A stretch of DNA of 43,277 nucleotides from Nitrosomonadales bacterium. GTDB taxonomy: Bacteria > Pseudomonadota > Gammaproteobacteria > Burkholderiales > Gallionellaceae. This document shows positions 23,697 through 32,624 of the stretch, in pieces (within the stretch, counting starts at the first letter, position 1; each line of letters begins with the position of its first letter). The translations under genes were made by a program, and so were the position numbers. The notes under the pieces are model-generated. The model had not been told where the DNA came from. It ran no database searches and was given only the letters and a program-made list of their open reading frames with translations. The stretch spans positions 1 through 43,277 of the forward strand of contig JACPEI010000038.1 of the NCBI GenBank assembly GCA_016183575.1. Direction: 5' to 3'.

Positions 23697-24226
23697 TCTT
23701 ATTGCGTAAACAGCAAGGCAGCACCCTGTTGGTGGCACTCGTCATGCTGGTGCTGCTGACCCTGATCGCGCTTTCCGCGATGAATGCCACCACAACCAGC
23801 ATCCAGGTGGTGGGTAATGCCCAATTCCGTGAGGAGGCGAATACTGCCGCGCAGCAAGGCATAGAGCAAATAATCAGCAGCAATTTCACTGCCTTCCCGG
23901 CAGCGTCATCCGTTGCGGTGACCTTCGGAGCAGCGAGTTACACCGCACAAGTTGAAGTACCTACCTGCACGAGTTCCATCGGGCTCACAAACGCCGACCT
24001 GAATCCCGTCATTGCGGCTGACGCCGTTTGTCTCGGCAGCGGTGCGGCGGTTGACACCGGGATCGTGGGCGCCACGGGTGTCGTAGCGGCATCAGCACAA
24101 TCGTGGTGTTATAAACAGAACTGGGATATCCGTGCCACGGTGGCCGACAGTAACACCGGGGCGAACACGGCCATGCATCAGGGCGTATTTATCCGGGTGC
24201 CGGCGGGTACGGGTTGCCCATCCTGA
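23693..24226 (+). CDS. pilX: Minor pilin PilX
   Basis: A 177-residue prepilin with leader MILLRKQQG followed by STLLVALVMLVLLTLIALSAMNAT. As in other PilX proteins the glutamate at position 5 is absent. The helix continues into QVVGNAQFREEANTAAQQGIEQ. Cysteines at CTSS, CLGS, CYKQN and CPS are likely paired. It is co-transcribed with pilW; pilY1 starts 67 bp downstream after a small GTGGC/GCCAC hairpin. Confidence 0.85.
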   Translation: MILLRKQQGSTLLVALVMLVLLTLIALSAMNATTTSIQVVGNAQFREEANTAAQQGIEQIISSNFTAFPAASSVAVTFGAASYTAQVEVPTCTSSIGLTNADLNPVIAADAVCLGSGAAVDTGIVGATGVVAASAQSWCYKQNWDIRATVADSNTGANTAMHQGVFIRVPAGTGCPS

Positions 24227-24293
24227 TATTGATTGGTGGCGTTAGTTTGCCACAGTGAAGTAACTGATCTTATTGCAGTCTGGAGGTGTCATC

Positions 24294-27200
24294 ATGAAAA
24301 CGATGCGAGTCATATTAGCCGGTCTGTTAGTGGCTTTGATGGGTTATCCCGCAATCAGCCAAGCCGAGGATATCGATATCTACAGCGGCACGACCTCGAA
24401 CGGCGTTCCCAATCTGATGTTTGTCGTGGATAACCCATCCAGCCAGAATAACAACGCGTCAGCTTGTACCTATTGGGATGGCACCGCCCCCAGCAACAAC
24501 AACAAGGCCCTCGGGCAAGACCAGTGCGCGCTGGCCAACATCGTGCATGGCCTGTCCACAAATGCCGATGGCAGCGCCGTAATCAATCTCGGCATAACCA
24601 CTGTGGCCGGGGTTTACTTCAAACTTACCCCGATAAACGACAGCATATACGCCGGCACCGACGCACCGCCCGGCTTAATCGCCGGCACCACCACCAACCG
24701 GCAAGCGTTCATCCTTGCCGTCAAGGCGCTTGCCCAAGCCACCGGCAAGTCCGGGCAAGGTTCAGAATTGCAGGAGACCTGGGCGTACTATACGGGCGGA
24801 AACGGGGGAACCACCGGAACGGGCATTCTTTCCCTCACGGATTACTCAGGCGCCCACACCACCGCTCCAACCTCATGCGCAAAGAATTACATTATCTATC
24901 TGAGTAACGTAGACAATGCCAATGCATCCCACCCACAGCAGTGGGATGCAACCGAATGGACCAAGCTTACTGCGTCTATAAGCAATGCGGTGGCAAACGG
25001 CACTCTTACCTCCGCTCAGGGAACAACGCTGGGAACGAAGCTGCCGAACATGCCGGCGCCTATTGGCGATCCCGGCGAAGGCAGGGAGTGGGCGCGATTC
25101 ATGAGATCTGTCGATGTTAATACGACTACTGCCGGTACAGGATTGCAATCCGTTATCACTTACTCCGTCGCGACGGGCTTCACCGCAGTACCTCCTGCGG
25201 CCATCACAAGAGAAATGGAGAACTATATCAAGGCCGTTGCTTCATACGGTGGCGGCAAATACTATCCGGCAGGAGACGATAGTAGCGTTCTCACCAGCTC
25301 CATCCTGAAAATCCTGAATGAAGTGCAGGCGGTCAACAGCGTCTTTTCTTCATCCAGTTTGCCGGTCAGCGTGAATGCGCAGGGTACCTACCTGAACCAG
25401 ATTTACATGGGCATGTTCCGTCCGGATCCGGACGGCAACCCAAGATGGGTAGGCAACCTGAAGCAGTATAGCTTCGTTGCTACACGTGATCCGGTCACCC
25501 ACCTCATCAACCTGTCTTTAGGCGACAGTCTTGGCGCTGCCGCGATCAATCCGGCAACCGGCTTTATTACCCCCAATGCGGTCAGTTACTGGACTTGCGG
25601 CGGCAGTCCGAGCGTGCGCGCATGCAGCCCGGTGGCGGATGTCACCGGCGGTTTCTGGGTCAACGACGCGTTGAAAATTGCGGATAGCGCGGGCGGCGCC
25701 TATGATTTGCCGGATGGCGAATGGGTGGATAAGGGTGGCGCGGCGCAGATCGTGCGCCTGGCCAACCTGACGGATAATTATGCAACGGAAGACGCAACGA
25801 ACACACACACGCGCAAGCTGTATACTTGCACCGGCACTTGCTCTGCCACTTCCCCAAATAATTTGCTGTCCAGCTACCTGTTTGCCAACAGCAACGCCAG
25901 CCTGACCCCCGCTTCCTTCGGTATCGTCACCCCCAAGACTGTCGACAGCCTGACTCGCGACGGTGCCACCGCCACTGCCCACACCACTACCGCCCATGGT
26001 CTGACCACGGGGCAAGTCGCCCAGATCAGCAGTGCAGCGCAGGGTGAATACAACGGTTCGTTCGTCATGACGGTTACGGGTGCCAACACCTTTACCTACA
26101 CCATCGGTGTTTCCCCGGCGTCACCCGCAACGGGAACCATTTCGGCAAATGTGCCGACAGGCGCGGCCATCGCAATCACCTCATTGACCCGCGTGGGCAC
26201 CACGGTAACCGTCACCGCGCCCGGCAACACCTTTATCTCCGGCGACAGCGTGACAATTTCCGGCGCCTCACCCTCCGCCTATAACGGCAGTTGGACGGTT
26301 AGCTGCGCCGCCGTTCCTCCCGCCACCTGCGGCAACACCTTTACCTTTACCGGCCCCGCAGAAGGGCCAACCACTCCCGCTGGCGGCGGATCCGCAGCCG
26401 TATCTGGTTATACCACCCGCACCATCGAAACTGCCACGGCAAATCCCGACCCCGGGTTCGTGCGCGTGGGAACGCTTGTCACGGTAAAAACGACCGCCAA
26501 CCATGGCTTTCCCAATAGCGGCACAGTGACCATATCCGGAGCATCAGACAGCGGTTATAACGGTGTTTACAGCTTCACCAAGACCGGGAACAGGACTTTC
26601 ACCTACACGCTTCCTTGCACGACGCCCTGCTCTCCGGCTACGGTAAATGGCACGGTGACCGGGGCTGGCGCGACTTCCATAAGCATTAATTCATTGACCC
26701 GGACATTGGGCGCCGGAACCGCTGCCACCGTCACAGCCACCACTGCTACCGATCTGACTGCAGCCCCCTTTGGCCTGACCGTGGGCAACAGCTACTCCAT
26801 CAGCATTTCGGGCGCCGCCCAATCGCAATACAACGGCACGTTCACCGCCGCCGTTACCGGCGCCACTACTTTCACCTACCCCATCACCACTGCTCCGGCA
26901 ACACCGGCAACCGGCAGCCCGATTCTGGGCAGCAGCCTGACTGCGCCCGACCTGATCAACTGGGTGCGCGGCGAGGACAGCGGCGGGGATGAATTCGGCC
27001 CGGGCGGCAGCGTCACCATTCGCCCATCGCTGCATGGCGACGTGCTGCACTCGCGCCCGGTCACCGTCAACTATGGCGGCGCGACGGTAACCATCACCGA
27101 CACCGCTGATTCCGGTACTACCCGCACCGCGACCGCTTCGGCGGCGGATGTTGCGAAAATCGGAGCAATGGGTGCCCTGGCAAATATCACGTTTGCCAAC

Positions 27201-28823
27201 GGCAATTCCTGCACGGTAACGGTCGCCTCGTCCACCACGTTTACTTATCCCACTACCGGCTGCGGCGCTGCCGGAGCGCAGACCGCAGCCACCGGTTCGT
27301 CCAATGTGGTGTTGTTCTATGGTGGCAACGACGGCGTGTACCGCGCCGTCAACGGTAATCAGACCAATCCCGCCGGTAGCACCCTTCCTGCCCCCGGCAG
27401 TGAATTGTGGGGCTTTATCCCGACCGAGTTCTTCAGCACGCTCAAGCGGCTGCATGATAACAGCCCGATATTAGATCTGCCTTCCACGATTCCAGGCATA
27501 TTGCCGACACCGCAGAAAAAGAATTATTTCGCGGATGGTTCAACCGGCGTTTATCAGAAGTTGAATGCCAATGGCACAACCAATACCGCCTACCTCTACA
27601 TTTCGATGCGCCGTGGCGGCAGGTTGATCTACGCGCTGGACGTAACCGATCCAACTGACCCGAAGTATCTGTGGAAAATTACCAATACGGGGGATTTCAC
27701 CGAGCTCGGCCAGACCTGGTCGGCTCCGAAGGTAGCTCTGATTAAGGGATATAACGACGGCAGCGGCAACCCGAAACCGGTACTGATTTTCGGGGCCGGC
27801 TACAATACTGCGGAAGATACCGAGCCGGCCGGAGCTTACGGTACTCTGGGTGGACGTGGGATATACATCGCGGATGCGGTTACCGGCGCCCTGGTATGGC
27901 GAGCTACATATGGTGCCAGCTCAGCCTGTACTGCCGTCGGGATTTCCCCGGCGACCTGCACAGTAGCAGGGATGAATTACAGCATTCCTGCCGATATTAC
28001 CCTGATGGATAGAGACTTCGACGGAATGATAGATCGTCTATATGCCGTTGATGTGGGCGGTAACGTGTGGCGTGTGGATCTGCAACGCGAAGGCAACCTG
28101 GTCCACAACACCCCCGACTACTGGCGGGTGAACCAGGTGGCGTCACTGGGCGGCAGTTGCTGCCCCCGTCGCAAGTTCTTCTATTCGGCGGATGTGGTGC
28201 CTACCACTAGCTACGACGCGGTACTGGTCGGTTCCGGTGACCGTGAGCATCCGTTATATACCAATGCGGCCGCTGACAAGCAGGATCGGGTTTTTATGCT
28301 GAAAGACCTGACTGGCAACGATGGCAGTAGCCTGACAACCCTCGTCAAGGCAGACCTATTCGATGCCACAAGCACTGCTTATGATGCGGCTGCGTCCAGT
28401 TACAACAACTCCACCACCCCAAATAAAGGCTATTTCATTGACCTCCTCGATGGAGAGAAGGTCGTAAACGCGCCCCTCACGGTGGCCGGTTATACCTACT
28501 TCGGTACCAATCAGCCTACTGCAGCCCTCACGTGTAGTGCCAACCTGGGGATTGCCCGGGGTTACAGGCTGTCACCTCTGGGCGGAACCTATACATCCAC
28601 CGTGTTTTCCGGAGGAGGGCTGCCGCCCTCCCCGGTGGCTGGCGTGGTAAGCGTAACCGTAGCGGGTGAAACTACGCCGTCGCTGGTTCCTTTTATCATC
28701 GGCGGCGGCGGCGCCCCCGATTGTGTTGGTGTTGACTGTACATCGGCTCTCGGCGGCGCCAAGCCAACTATCAGCGTTCCGACCAGTCGCACCAGGACCT
28801 ATTGGTACCAGGAAATAGACTGA
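24294..28823 (+). CDS. pilY1: Pilus tip adhesin PilY1 with FCCH-like repeats
   Basis: A 1509-residue exported protein. Signal peptide ends at about ISQA (residue 23). Residues 30-360 form a von Willebrand A-like region whose metal motif is degenerate (VVDNPSSQ). About 546-880 hold four diverged repeats of 70-90 residues, each containing a V-x-I-S-GA / YNG / TFTYT pattern. They resemble the beta-rich E1 FCCH-type repeats found in other large bacterial surface proteins. The C-terminal PilY1 beta-propeller starts at GDVLHSRPV (about 922) and holds FYGGNDGVYRAVNG, SMRRGGRLIYALDV and a calcium loop D1239-R-D-F-D-G-M-I-D1247. An additional insertion of about 70 residues separates SRPVTVNYG from FYGGNDG. 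Start 24294 has GGAG upstream. It sits at the pilus tip and controls retraction and adhesion. Confidence 0.92.
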   Translation: MKTMRVILAGLLVALMGYPAISQAEDIDIYSGTTSNGVPNLMFVVDNPSSQNNNASACTYWDGTAPSNNNKALGQDQCALANIVHGLSTNADGSAVINLGITTVAGVYFKLTPINDSIYAGTDAPPGLIAGTTTNRQAFILAVKALAQATGKSGQGSELQETWAYYTGGNGGTTGTGILSLTDYSGAHTTAPTSCAKNYIIYLSNVDNANASHPQQWDATEWTKLTASISNAVANGTLTSAQGTTLGTKLPNMPAPIGDPGEGREWARFMRSVDVNTTTAGTGLQSVITYSVATGFTAVPPAAITREMENYIKAVASYGGGKYYPAGDDSSVLTSSILKILNEVQAVNSVFSSSSLPVSVNAQGTYLNQIYMGMFRPDPDGNPRWVGNLKQYSFVATRDPVTHLINLSLGDSLGAAAINPATGFITPNAVSYWTCGGSPSVRACSPVADVTGGFWVNDALKIADSAGGAYDLPDGEWVDKGGAAQIVRLANLTDNYATEDATNTHTRKLYTCTGTCSATSPNNLLSSYLFANSNASLTPASFGIVTPKTVDSLTRDGATATAHTTTAHGLTTGQVAQISSAAQGEYNGSFVMTVTGANTFTYTIGVSPASPATGTISANVPTGAAIAITSLTRVGTTVTVTAPGNTFISGDSVTISGASPSAYNGSWTVSCAAVPPATCGNTFTFTGPAEGPTTPAGGGSAAVSGYTTRTIETATANPDPGFVRVGTLVTVKTTANHGFPNSGTVTISGASDSGYNGVYSFTKTGNRTFTYTLPCTTPCSPATVNGTVTGAGATSISINSLTRTLGAGTAATVTATTATDLTAAPFGLTVGNSYSISISGAAQSQYNGTFTAAVTGATTFTYPITTAPATPATGSPILGSSLTAPDLINWVRGEDSGGDEFGPGGSVTIRPSLHGDVLHSRPVTVNYGGATVTITDTADSGTTRTATASAADVAKIGAMGALANITFANGNSCTVTVASSTTFTYPTTGCGAAGAQTAATGSSNVVLFYGGNDGVYRAVNGNQTNPAGSTLPAPGSELWGFIPTEFFSTLKRLHDNSPILDLPSTIPGILPTPQKKNYFADGSTGVYQKLNANGTTNTAYLYISMRRGGRLIYALDVTDPTDPKYLWKITNTGDFTELGQTWSAPKVALIKGYNDGSGNPKPVLIFGAGYNTAEDTEPAGAYGTLGGRGIYIADAVTGALVWRATYGASSACTAVGISPATCTVAGMNYSIPADITLMDRDFDGMIDRLYAVDVGGNVWRVDLQREGNLVHNTPDYWRVNQVASLGGSCCPRRKFFYSADVVPTTSYDAVLVGSGDREHPLYTNAAADKQDRVFMLKDLTGNDGSSLTTLVKADLFDATSTAYDAAASSYNNSTTPNKGYFIDLLDGEKVVNAPLTVAGYTYFGTNQPTAALTCSANLGIARGYRLSPLGGTYTSTVFSGGGLPPSPVAGVVSVTVAGETTPSLVPFIIGGGGAPDCVGVDCTSALGGAKPTISVPTSRTRTYWYQEID

Positions 28824-28965
28824 TTCGACTCGCTTGTGGTTGATATTGAGCGAACTGCTCAAGAGGGTCGGGTATCAATCGCGAAGAAGATCGGATAATG
28901 GGTGTTCCGGACGAGAAGGATAATGCGCCCAAGGCGGCATAACCTATCCCTTTTGCATGCCAGAT

Positions 28966-29220
28966 TTAAGAGCCCGTTCCAGTGGGTTTCATACCCGGTT
29001 TTACCGCCGTGCTGAACAGCATTGCGCAGCATGCAGCCAGTATGCCGATTCCGAGAATATGCAATGTATCTCCGGAAAAATGGAACAGTTCGCGCAGTAT
29101 CGGCACGCTTAACACCAGCGCCAGTCCGGCGCTGCCGCCCAGCACGATCCACCGCAGCGCCGGATTCCGCCGCGACCACGCGCCTTGCCATGCGCTGAGG
29201 GTACAGCGATAGCGGTTCGG
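28966..29220 (-). pseudogene. Remnant of the C-terminus of a P-type cation ATPase
   Basis: The minus-strand frame contains WSRRNPALRWIVLGGSAGLA, then VPILRELFHFSGDTLHILG. This matches my memory of the last two membrane helices of bacterial P-type cation ATPases (the NPALRW...LVLxVPxLRxLFHF pattern). The rest of the gene, normally over 800 codons, is absent: the cytochrome b561 gene begins about 150 bp away on the other strand. The open frame extends to 29310 with non-homologous residues. A short independent membrane protein is the alternative. Confidence 0.6.
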
Positions 29221-29370
29221 GAGTAAATCGCAGAAATACCTTGGGGCGATGGGGAAAAAAGGCTGCACGGCAAGCGCGTTTCGGGTAAATTGCGCGCTCA
29301 TTTTTGGCAACGGAACCTCTCCGGAATAGCGTTATTCCGCCGGTTCCGAAAATTTCAGGAGAAGAAAGTT

Positions 29371-29892
29371 ATGACGCAATACAGCAAACGCATGGTGATC
29401 GTTCATTGGCTGACTTTGGCATTGGTGGTCGCCGCGTGGTTCCTGGGCCATGAACTGGATGAGGCAAGGCATGAAGAAGGCGCAACGATTGCCGGATACA
29501 TTGCGCATGCGTTAGTGGGCGGCACAGTGTTGTTGTTTACGATATTGCGTTTGGCTTTCCGCAGCAAGGACGGCACGCCGCCGCCGGTGGGCCAGTCGCT
29601 GATGGACAAGGTGGCCAAGGGGATCCATCACGGGCTTTATGCCTTGCTGGTGCTGTTGCCGGTAAGCGGGGCAATGACCGTTGTGACGAGTGATGTGGGC
29701 AAGGCTTTGCTGGCAGGCGATGCAACCTTGCTCCCCAAGAAATTTACCGGCATAGCCCCCCACGAGGTGCATGAGATATTGGTGACGGTGCTGATCGTGC
29801 TGGTAGTGGTGCATATACTGGGAGCGATCAAGCACCAGTTCATCATGAAGGACGGCCTGATGGAGCGGATGTCGCTGCGCAAAAAAGACTGA
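29371..29892 (+). CDS. cybB: Cytochrome b561
   Basis: A 173-residue inner-membrane dihaem cytochrome b. Four hydrophobic segments; histidine ligand candidates in VIVHWLTLAL, AHALVGG, HHGLYALL and HEVHEILV/VVHILGAIKHQF. It transfers electrons from ubiquinol or similar donors to periplasmic acceptors. The ATG at 29371 follows CAGGAGAAGAAAG; the frame is open upstream, but the strong ribosome site and the family start favour 29371. A good terminator follows at 30045-30076, after a family-D repeat. Confidence 0.92.
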   Translation: MTQYSKRMVIVHWLTLALVVAAWFLGHELDEARHEEGATIAGYIAHALVGGTVLLFTILRLAFRSKDGTPPPVGQSLMDKVAKGIHHGLYALLVLLPVSGAMTVVTSDVGKALLAGDATLLPKKFTGIAPHEVHEILVTVLIVLVVVHILGAIKHQFIMKDGLMERMSLRKKD

Positions 29893-29951
29893 TTGCGCAG
29901 GAAAGATTGATTGTATAGATCCGAGAAATTCATTTGAGTCAAAACGCTGTT

Positions 29952-29998
29952 GTAGGAGCGGCTCCCAGCCGCGATTCGCACGCAGGGCGTGCTCCTAC
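29952..29998. repeat. REP-like element family D, intergenic copy
   Basis: A 47-nt element, GTAGGAGCG to GTGCTCCTAC. It is the same length as, and very similar to, the element translated inside the restriction-modification gene at 10524-10570. Lies between cybB and its terminator. Confidence 0.9.
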
Positions 29999-30044
29999 AA
30001 AGCACGCGCGGGCTATGGGCAATTTGGGCTGAATCAAACACGGG

Positions 30045-30076
30045 GGGCGAACATCATGTTCGCCCTTTAGTTTTTT
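30045..30076 (+). terminator. Rho-independent terminator after cybB
   Basis: Stem GGGCGAAC / GTTCGCCC with loop ATCAT, followed by TTTAGTTTTTT. Reads on the plus strand and would end cybB transcripts before they enter the convergent GIDE gene. Confidence 0.8.
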
Positions 30077-30082
30077 GAGGAT

Positions 30083-30982
30083 CTAAAAATCAGCGGCTTG
30101 CAGCAACCAACCTATTCCACCTAGCGCGCCGAAGAAAATCGCCACATGCGCCCAACTCCAGAACAGGTAGCGGCGCGATAATTTCTCCGGCGTGAGGTTG
30201 CTGATCAGGAATAACTTGCCGTCGCGCGGCTGGCCAATGAGGTGGATATCAGGCTGCGCGTGCGCTGCGCGCTGTTTCTTCGCCACTTCGCGCTTGGCGG
30301 CCTGGCGCGCCAGCAGCCATTCGTTCATGTCCAGTTCGCCGTCGTTGTTCAGGTCGAAGCGCGCGTGCAGCGCGGGTTTGTCCTGCTTCCATTCGGCGAG
30401 CAGCGCATTGAGTTCGGCGCGGCTGTCGAATTCCATTGCGCCGCTCCGCGTGCGGAACTCGCCGATGACATACAGGTTGTCGCTGTTGATGAGCTTCCAC
30501 TCGGTGTAGCGGTAATCGCCTTCCTGCCACTGGTCGCGGTGTTTGGTGACGATCTCGGCATGTTCCGGATCGACCACGCAATCGCCCGTGTCGTCGCGCA
30601 ACAGGAACGAATCGCCGCTCTCGCCGCTGTCGATGGTCTGCCATTTGTCTTTCGAACCGCGCTGTTCGACTTTGTAGCGATACCACAGACAGGGCAGTTG
30701 CCGGAGCTTGCTGATCAGCGGCATATCGCCGAACGGCTGGCCGCGCCCGATCAGTTCGACATAACCCTGCGCGGCGGAAGCGACCCTGGAAGTCGGCGTG
30801 CCGCGTATCGCACGCAGCCGTTTCAGTGCCGAGAGCCAGGCCGCGAAGCTGATGATCGCCATTGCGGACAGGCAGCCCAGCCATCCCTCGCGCGATTCCA
30901 GTTTGACGCCGACAAACAGCAGCAGTAACTGTGCGCCGGAGGTGATGAGCTCGGCGTAGCTGCGGCGCAGCGAAACCAGCAT
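30083..30982 (-). CDS. Membrane protein with GIDE domain and EF-hand
   Basis: A 299-residue protein. Two hydrophobic segments near residues 15-50 and one near 272-293 anchor it. The cytoplasmic or periplasmic middle shows the GIDE pattern (CLWYRYKVEQRG, SGDSFLLRDDTGDCVVDP, EWKLINSDNLYVIGEF), the domain shared with eukaryotic MUL1/MAPL ligases but without any RING. A single canonical EF-hand loop, DLNNDGELDMNE (about 211-222), should bind calcium. It starts 6 bp after the LemA stop, so the two form an operon. Function is unknown; association of GIDE proteins with LemA is a recurrent gene-neighbour pattern. Confidence 0.8.
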   Translation of the reverse strand: MLVSLRRSYAELITSGAQLLLLFVGVKLESREGWLGCLSAMAIISFAAWLSALKRLRAIRGTPTSRVASAAQGYVELIGRGQPFGDMPLISKLRQLPCLWYRYKVEQRGSKDKWQTIDSGESGDSFLLRDDTGDCVVDPEHAEIVTKHRDQWQEGDYRYTEWKLINSDNLYVIGEFRTRSGAMEFDSRAELNALLAEWKQDKPALHARFDLNNDGELDMNEWLLARQAAKREVAKKQRAAHAQPDIHLIGQPRDGKLFLISNLTPEKLSRRYLFWSWAHVAIFFGALGGIGWLLQAADF

Positions 30983-30988
30983 GACGGT

Positions 30989-31555
30989 CTAGCTGAATAG
31001 GGATTTCATATCCACATCCGCCTTCTCGCTGGCGGAAAATTCCAGAAGCGGCTTTTCGCCGAAGTTGAACAGCCTGGCGATGATGCTGGCGGGGAATACC
31101 TCGATCTGCACGTTGTTGATGTTCACCGACTCGTTATACAACTCGCGGCGGTCGGCGATGCCGTTCTCCAGCGAGGTGATGCGGGTCTGCAACTGCATGA
31201 AATTCTCGTTGGCCTTCAGTTCCGGGTAGGCCTCTGCGACCGCGAAGATGCTGCCCAATCCCATGCGCAATGCACCCTCCGCCTGTCCCAGCGCGGGGAT
31301 ATCCTGGCGTTCGCGCGCGGACTGCACCTGCGAGCGCGCCTCGATGATCTTTTGCAAGGTGGCCTGCTCGAACTGCTTGTATTGCTTGCACACCTCGACC
31401 AGCTTGGGCAGTTCGTCGTGGCGCTGCTTGAGCAGCACGTCGATGTTCGCCCATGCCTTGGCGACGGCGTGCTTGACGTTCACCAGATGGTTGTACAGGC
31501 CGATGCCGTAGAACAGCAGGACTGCGACGATGCCGAAGAAAATCAATGTGCCCAT
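30989..31555 (-). CDS. lemA: LemA family protein
   Basis: A 188-residue protein with an N-terminal membrane segment (MGTLIFFGIVAVLLFYGIGLYN) and a helical LemA domain: VKHAVAKAWANIDVLLKQRHDELPKL... with ARFFN-like ending ASIIARLFNFGEKPLLEF. LemA folds as a long helical bundle; its role is poorly known, with links to envelope stress and two-component signalling. The ATG at 31555 is preferred over the longer frame because AAAGGAG lies just upstream. Operon partner: the GIDE/EF-hand gene. Confidence 0.9.
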   Translation of the reverse strand: MGTLIFFGIVAVLLFYGIGLYNHLVNVKHAVAKAWANIDVLLKQRHDELPKLVEVCKQYKQFEQATLQKIIEARSQVQSARERQDIPALGQAEGALRMGLGSIFAVAEAYPELKANENFMQLQTRITSLENGIADRRELYNESVNINNVQIEVFPASIIARLFNFGEKPLLEFSASEKADVDMKSLFS

Positions 31556-31577
31556 GTTCGCTCCTTTGCATGTTGAC

Positions 31578-31602
31578 GTAGGGTGCGTTAAACGCACCCT
31601 AC
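31578..31602. repeat. REP-like palindrome, family E
   Basis: A perfect 25-nt palindrome, GTAGGGTGCGTT-A-AACGCACCCTAC. It lies in the leader upstream of lemA. The same arms occur in the larger element at 12731-12782. Confidence 0.9.
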
Positions 31603-31661
31603 GGAATTATTGCATTTCGAATAGTAGCGCGCGAAACAGCACAGCTGCAACGGCACGTTGC

Positions 31662-32408
31662 CTATAAAACCAATTGGTTGTTCAAACAGGTCTTGGCCTG
31701 CGCGAGCCGGGCCAGCGTCGGCAGCAGATTCAGCCCGGTTTGCTCCTTCAATGCCAGCGCGCTTTCCTTCAATTCGTCGAATGAAATTTCGATCGGATGG
31801 CCTGCCGCGGCCAGCGCCACCGCGTTGCCACTCTCGCATGAAGGGAATAGCAGCACGCGATCCTCGAATGCCTCCGCGATATGGGCGGAAGTTCTCTTGA
31901 AACTGCGGCTGCGTGTCAGCAGATTCACCGCCATGATCCCGTTATCGCCGAGGCGGGATCGGCAAGCCTGATAGAACGGCAAGGTCTCCAGCGCTCCCGC
32001 GCGCGCTTTTTCGTCGAAGCCGTCCACCAGGATCAGGTCGAATTTCTTGTTGCTGTTGAGCATGTATTCCGCGCCGTCACCGATTACCAGATTGAGGCGC
32101 TTCGGGTCTTCCGGCAGCTTGAAGAATTGCCGTGCCGCAGCGACCACGGCGGGTTCGATCTCCACCACGGTGAGATGCGCAAGCGGATAGTGGCGATACA
32201 GGAACTTGGTCAGCGAAGCCGCGCCGAGGCCGATCAGCAGCACCTTTTTGGGGGGATCGCGCAGCAGCAGGCTCGTCACCATCTCGCGCGTGTATTCCAG
32301 CTCCAGGTTCCACGGCCGCGCGATGCGCATCGCGCCCTGGATCCATTCGGAGCCGAAGTGCAGTGTGCGCACGCCGGCTTCTTCGCTGATTTCTATTGGT
32401 GTGGCCAT
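31662..32408 (-). CDS. Spermidine-synthase-like methyltransferase-fold protein
   Basis: A 248-residue protein with a Rossmann core. The SAM-like motif is VLLIGLGAASLTKFLY near residue 55; the acidic residue after strand 2 is in VVEIEPAVVAAA, and VIGDGAEYML and DLILVDGFD follow. The N-terminal QGAMRIARPWNLELEYTREM is typical of spermine/spermidine synthase-like proteins. Short length and lack of the full polyamine-site motifs mean that aminopropyl transfer is not assured. Polyamine synthesis would produce the methylthioadenosine consumed by mtnP, but the genes are far apart. No operon partner. Confidence 0.75.
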   Translation of the reverse strand: MATPIEISEEAGVRTLHFGSEWIQGAMRIARPWNLELEYTREMVTSLLLRDPPKKVLLIGLGAASLTKFLYRHYPLAHLTVVEIEPAVVAAARQFFKLPEDPKRLNLVIGDGAEYMLNSNKKFDLILVDGFDEKARAGALETLPFYQACRSRLGDNGIMAVNLLTRSRSFKRTSAHIAEAFEDRVLLFPSCESGNAVALAAAGHPIEISFDELKESALALKEQTGLNLLPTLARLAQAKTCLNNQLVL

Positions 32409-32515
32409 GAGTTTTGGTAGTCATTCCGGTGCAAGCGGGAATTCAGGACTGAATGAAAGTGTAGGCTGGATTATCGCAGACAACTTTGATAATGCCGAAC
32501 TTCAGTGAGTAGCCA

Positions 32516-32605
32516 GTAGCCCGCATGAAGCGCAGCGGAATGCGGGAAGCAATGTGGCGGTCATCGGATTTTGCCCCGCATTGCGCTGCGCTTCATGCGG
32601 GCTAC
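32516..32605. repeat. REP/BIME pair downstream of the RAYT gene, family F
   Basis: Left unit 32516-32546 begins GTAGCCCGCATGAAGCGCAG. Right unit 32575-32605 is its reverse complement with one mismatch. Each unit can form its own hairpin CCCGCAT...ATGCGGG. Followed by GAGGCTACGA, as in the copy at 33203-33285. Confidence 0.92.
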
Positions 32606-32624
32606 GAGGCTACGAGGCTTATGG

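Noticed and set aside
24233-24433. Small plus-strand ORF overlapping the pilY1 start
   Set aside because: Out-of-frame reading of the pilY1 signal region; pilY1 has the ribosome site and signal peptide.
26691-27455. A 254-codon minus-strand frame opposite pilY1
   Set aside because: Glycine/arginine-rich reverse reading of Thr/Ala-rich repeats; no independent support.
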